DNA of 64,000 nucleotides from Selaginella moellendorffii. Its lineage: Eukaryota > Streptophyta > Lycopodiopsida > Selaginellales > Selaginellaceae. The DNA lies in the NCBI RefSeq assembly GCF_000143415.4, contig NW_003314264.1, positions 450,124 through 514,123 of the forward strand. The letters are read 5' to 3'. The notes below the pieces were generated by a model. It made no database searches. It worked only from the letters and a program-made list of their open reading frames with translations, and was not told where the DNA came from. The position numbers were made by a program, and so were the translations under genes. This document shows positions 61,080 to 64,000 of this stretch, one piece after another. Position 1 is the stretch's first letter; the number at the start of each line of letters is the position of its first letter.

Positions 61080-61700
61080 ATTATTATTGAGATGATATTT
61101 GTCATTTAGATGAGTTTCCCATGTGTCTTCAAGGGACAGTGTTGCAGTGGTACAATGGTTTGAGTGCAACCACTCATGAGGATTAGAGTATTCTCTCAGA
61201 CATTTTTAAACGCACATTTGGACATGTTAATGATTGTGATGATACCTTTTAACAATTGCATCGTGTTCGTCAAGGGTCATCTAAGTTAGTGATGCAATTT
61301 GGCATTTATTTCTGAAACCTCTTGTTTTGGGAGGAGCTAAATATGTCAGAGCAAATCAAGCTAAGAATGTTGAGGCCAACACTTTGTGAAGATTTTGTAA
61401 GACTTATGCATGCACTTGCTCTAGCCACCCTTGACAATGCCCTTTGGTTGGCACAACATTCTAAAATATTATTTCTTCCACTTCTCGCTACACGTCCTTC
61501 AGCTCTATTTCATGTGGGAGATGGTCTTATTCTAATAAAGGTTGATGCTGTAGTTGCATGAGTTCAAGGATAAAGGTGAGGATATGGTCGTGACCGTGAT
61601 ATTCATTGTTGAGCGTGTAATGAAGTTAGTCACACTTATTGGTATTGTTAGTGTTTTTTGGATTGGCGACCTCTATTTCCTAGGTGGAAACTTTGGCATC
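61080..61700 (+). mobile_element. retrotransposon gag remnant with a zinc knuckle
   Basis: One frame with several stops reads LQGTVLQWYNGLSATTHED, then SILSDIFKRTFGHV, QLHRVRQGSSKLVMQFGIYF, the pattern of the plant Retrotrans_gag domain (L-G-A-WY-L, F-F, L-QG-S). At about 61595-61650 follows a CCHC knuckle (ACNEVSHTYWYC with the first Cys two residues earlier, across a stop). No polymerase region is visible, so only a gag piece remains. Confidence 0.7.
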
Positions 61701-61824
61701 AATAATATTTTATTGATGTTGTTGTAGTGGAAGGTCTAAACATTGAGATGCATTTGGGAAATAAAAAGTTGCACAAGTAGTAAAGAGACTTATGCAAATA
61801 AGTTAATGACCCCTCCATCTTTCT

Positions 61825-61957
61825 GTGAGACATAAAATCCCTAGGCCCCAAAGTGGAGCTGGAAGGGTGCCACGTGGTAGTGGCCGAAGCGAAAGCCAAA
61901 CGAGCGTAACACGTTTGGACTAAAAGCTCCGCCTTGAAAGGTCGAGAGCAAGAGTGG
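61825..61957 (+). repeat. inverted-repeat module, left copy
   Basis: About 133 nt that recur as reverse complement at 63589-63723 with about 90 percent identity by eye (landmarks AAATCCCTAGGCCCC, GTGCCACGTGGTAGTGGCC, AACACGTTTGGACTAAAAGC). It contains a CACGTG E-box/G-box. No coding sign. Confidence 0.9.
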
Positions 61958-62957
61958 AATGTAAGCGACTAAATTTTCCATTCTACTTTAGTCACTTAAC
62001 CACACCTCCGACCACTTGGAGGAGTCTCATTCACAACCTCCATCAGTCCAATTCAGGACTTGGGACTTGCTAGCCCCAAGAATGGCATCCATGCCACTCA
62101 ACACTTGCACCTGGTCCAAGTGCTCCTTGTGTCCGGTCCCAAGACCGACACCCAAAGGTACCACTGACATCTCGGCCCGTTACACTAAGGCCATACCTAT
62201 TCACCTTTGCTGCACTAGTGGTCCAATACCACTTGCATCACAATCCCGTCTCTCCAAGACTGGGCCATCTGTCCACGAGTGGTCATCCTAGATCCACTCC
62301 TTAGCATCCTTAGGATGCCCACAGACCTGGGGAATTGCCTTCCCCAAAGTCCCTTTGTCAGTTCCTACCAAGTCCCTTTCTGCCCTTGGCCGTGTTTGCC
62401 AACACTGCCACTGGATCGAGGCCCACAGGCCCGACCCCTAAGTCCCATGGTCCTCTGGGACTTCCTCACCACACGACTATGTCCTTGGTCACTACCCCAG
62501 AGGACTGCTCCTCTTCCTTTCCATAGTCTAGGCCTTTGGGACAACATTTCGGAACATCGTGGCCTTAGCGAGCCACCTGGGTACTCTCCCCGCCTTTCGC
62601 CTTTAGGTGCTCTAGCCATGGGCTTAGAGCGAGGTTCCGTTGAGCCACGCCTGGTATCCAAGTAGGTAGTGCCACCCACACTTTGACTGGGAGCATCGGC
62701 CAGTCGATCTCCCGGGGGAACTAGAGCCGGCTCTTGAACACTTCACCAAGCTACCCCGCTTGTCAGTCTGTATTCACTCTAGTCTTGGACTTCCCAGTGG
62801 TCAGTTCATCACCCAACACTGGGTCTGGCCTTCCTGGGCCAAACTGGCCTTTCCTGGCCAAACTGGCTCCACTGCAGTCCTCCCCCTTACTATACTTTTG
62901 GAGCTCACCAAACCCCCTAGGGTCTGGGAGACGAACGCTTTGGGCTTTCACCCTCTC
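61958..62957. other. unique-looking DNA between repeat modules
   Basis: About 1 kb, moderately GC-rich, open in several frames (Pro/Ser/Thr-rich), but none shows a recognisable domain or consistent codon pattern. Probably non-coding interior of a repeat element. Confidence 0.4.
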
Positions 62958-63490
62958 AGACTCGAACTCGGACTCAGACTCGGACTCGGACTCGGACTCG
63001 GGCTCGGGCTTGGTCTCAGCCTTGGCCTCGGTCCCGGTCTCGGTCCCGGTCTCAGTCCCGGTCTCGGTCCCGGTCTCGGTCTTGGTCTCGGTCTCGGTCC
63101 CGGTCTCGGTCTCGACCTCGAACTCCATCTCGGGTCCTTCTCGGACTCCATCTCGGACTCCATCTCGGTCCATCTCGGACTCCATCTCGGACTCCGTCTC
63201 GGTCCATCTCGGACTCCATCTCGGGTCCATCTCGGACTCCGTCTCGGTCCACCTCAGACTCCATCTCGGACTCCATCTTGGGTCCATCTCGGACTCCATC
63301 TCGGACTCCACCTCGGGTCCATCTCGGACTCCGTCTCGGTCCACCTCGGACTCCATCTCGGACTCCATCTCGGGTCCATCTCGGACTCCATCTCGGTCCA
63401 CCTCGGACTCCATCTCGGACTCCATATCAGACTCCACTTCGGGTCCATCTCGGACTCCGACTAGGGTCCATCTTGGACTCCATCTCGGAC
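62958..63490 (+). repeat. CTCGGACTC / CTCGGTC minisatellite
   Basis: Short units, CTCGGACTCCAT and CTCGGTCC(CGGT), in long alternating runs. It encodes SDSDSD- or GLGLGL-like strings in all frames on both strands. The same repeat appears as reverse complement from 63826 to the window end. Confidence 0.95.
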
Positions 63491-63832
63491 ACTTCCACGT
63501 GTCATGTGTTGGTCCTTTTTGGGTCCCTTTTTGGAGCCTTACTTATTGCTTGCTTCGTGCTCGCTCCTTGAGCACTTTGTTGGGAGTTCCACTCCCGCTC
63601 TCGACCTTCCAAGTTAGAGCTTTTAGTCCAAACGTGTTACACTCGTTTGGGCTTTCGCTTCGGCCACTACCACGTGGCACCCTTTCCGGCTCCACTTTGG
63701 GGCCTAGGGATTTTGTGTCTCACATGGAACTCCCAACAAAGTGCTCAAGGAATGAGCATGAAACGAGCAATAAGTGAGGCTCTAAAAAGGGACCCAAAAG
63801 GACCAAAACATGACACGTGGAAGTGTCCGAGA
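63484..63832. repeat. large palindrome with a 135-nt loop
   Basis: Arms 63484-63588 and 63725-63832 are reverse complements at about 90 percent (CACTTCCACGTGTCATG against CATGACACGTGGAAGTG; AGCACTTTGTTGGGAGTTCC against GGAACTCCCAACAAAGTGCT). The loop 63589-63723 is the inverted copy of the module at 61825-61957. The minisatellite flanks both arms in opposite orientations. Confidence 0.9.
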
Positions 63833-64000
63833 TGGAGTCTAAGATGGACCGAGACGGAGTCCGAGATGGAGTCCGAGACAGAGTCCGAGATGGAGTCCGA
63901 GATGGACCGAGACGGAGTCCGAGATGGACTGAGACGGAGTTCGAGATGGAGTCCGAGGTTAAGACTGAGACCGGGACCGAGACCGAGGCCGAGTCCGAGT

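Noticed and set aside
62335-62679. Pro/Ser/Thr-rich frames between the inverted repeats
   Set aside because: No domain, overlapping open frames in opposite directions, located inside a repeat structure.
62734-63777. 347-codon open frame rich in SDSDSD and SISDSISDS, and its counterparts in other frames and on the other strand
   Set aside because: All six frames are open because of the minisatellite. No domain, and the sequence is mirrored by an inverted copy, so it is repeat DNA.

Overview
This is nuclear DNA of a plant, most likely a lycophyte such as Selaginella. The evidence is: (i) plant-type genes (BAHD acyltransferases, a cysteine-rich receptor kinase, a CCR4 with the plant N-terminal zinc-binding module, BAGP1-like and RPH1-like proteins, remains of a PPR gene); (ii) very short introns, many of 47-65 nt, with closely packed genes; (iii) a nuclear tRNA-Leu. 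A run of 117 N shows it is a draft assembly. The species is inferred; the other points are read from the sequence.

Layout. 0-31.4 kb is gene-dense: a polytopic membrane protein, cytosolic HSP90, a BAHD cluster (fragment, intact gene, and a gene with an internal micro-inversion), a small mitochondrial-like protein, CCR4, UDP-glucose 4-epimerase (with a GC-AG intron), alpha-tubulin (with the gap), a C2-GRAM-VASt protein, a coiled-coil protein, an RPH1-like plastid membrane protein, a SNF2 helicase fused to an HNH nuclease (plant ZRANB3 type), a small secreted peptide, tRNA-Leu(CAA), a dead PPR piece and a HOTHEAD-like GMC oxidoreductase. 31.4-38.7 kb is AT-rich, with an intact DUF26 receptor kinase and a broken METTL4-type (DPPW) methyltransferase. 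38.75-40.7 kb is a decayed second copy of the 26.8-30.0 kb block, including the peptide gene, the tRNA and the 5' part of the GMC gene. The 3' part of that second GMC copy reappears only at 59.1-60.2 kb, so about 18 kb of mobile DNA separates the two halves.

That 18 kb holds a long (TA)n tract, more peptide-gene copies, captured gene pieces (KRI1-like, a P-loop ATPase piece), a decayed Ty1/copia element, and the most unusual part of the window at about 47.0-58.8 kb. There a DUF7869-type transposase-like gene on the minus strand diverges from a very large plus-strand gene that joins a ParB/Srx-like module, an acidic phase-1 modular middle region and an FCP1/NIF-like HAD domain. More than 20 copies of a 22-nt near-palindrome are scattered through this locus. 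Several form the body of 38-54 nt introns just upstream of the 3' splice site, and two lie in coding sequence. The large gene is open except for three in-frame TAG codons.

60.2-64.0 kb is AT-rich DNA with a retroelement gag remnant and a nested inverted-repeat and minisatellite structure that runs off the right edge. The 0-31 kb genes look like ordinary conserved cellular genes and do not form an operon or pathway; only the tandem BAHD cluster suggests specialised metabolism.
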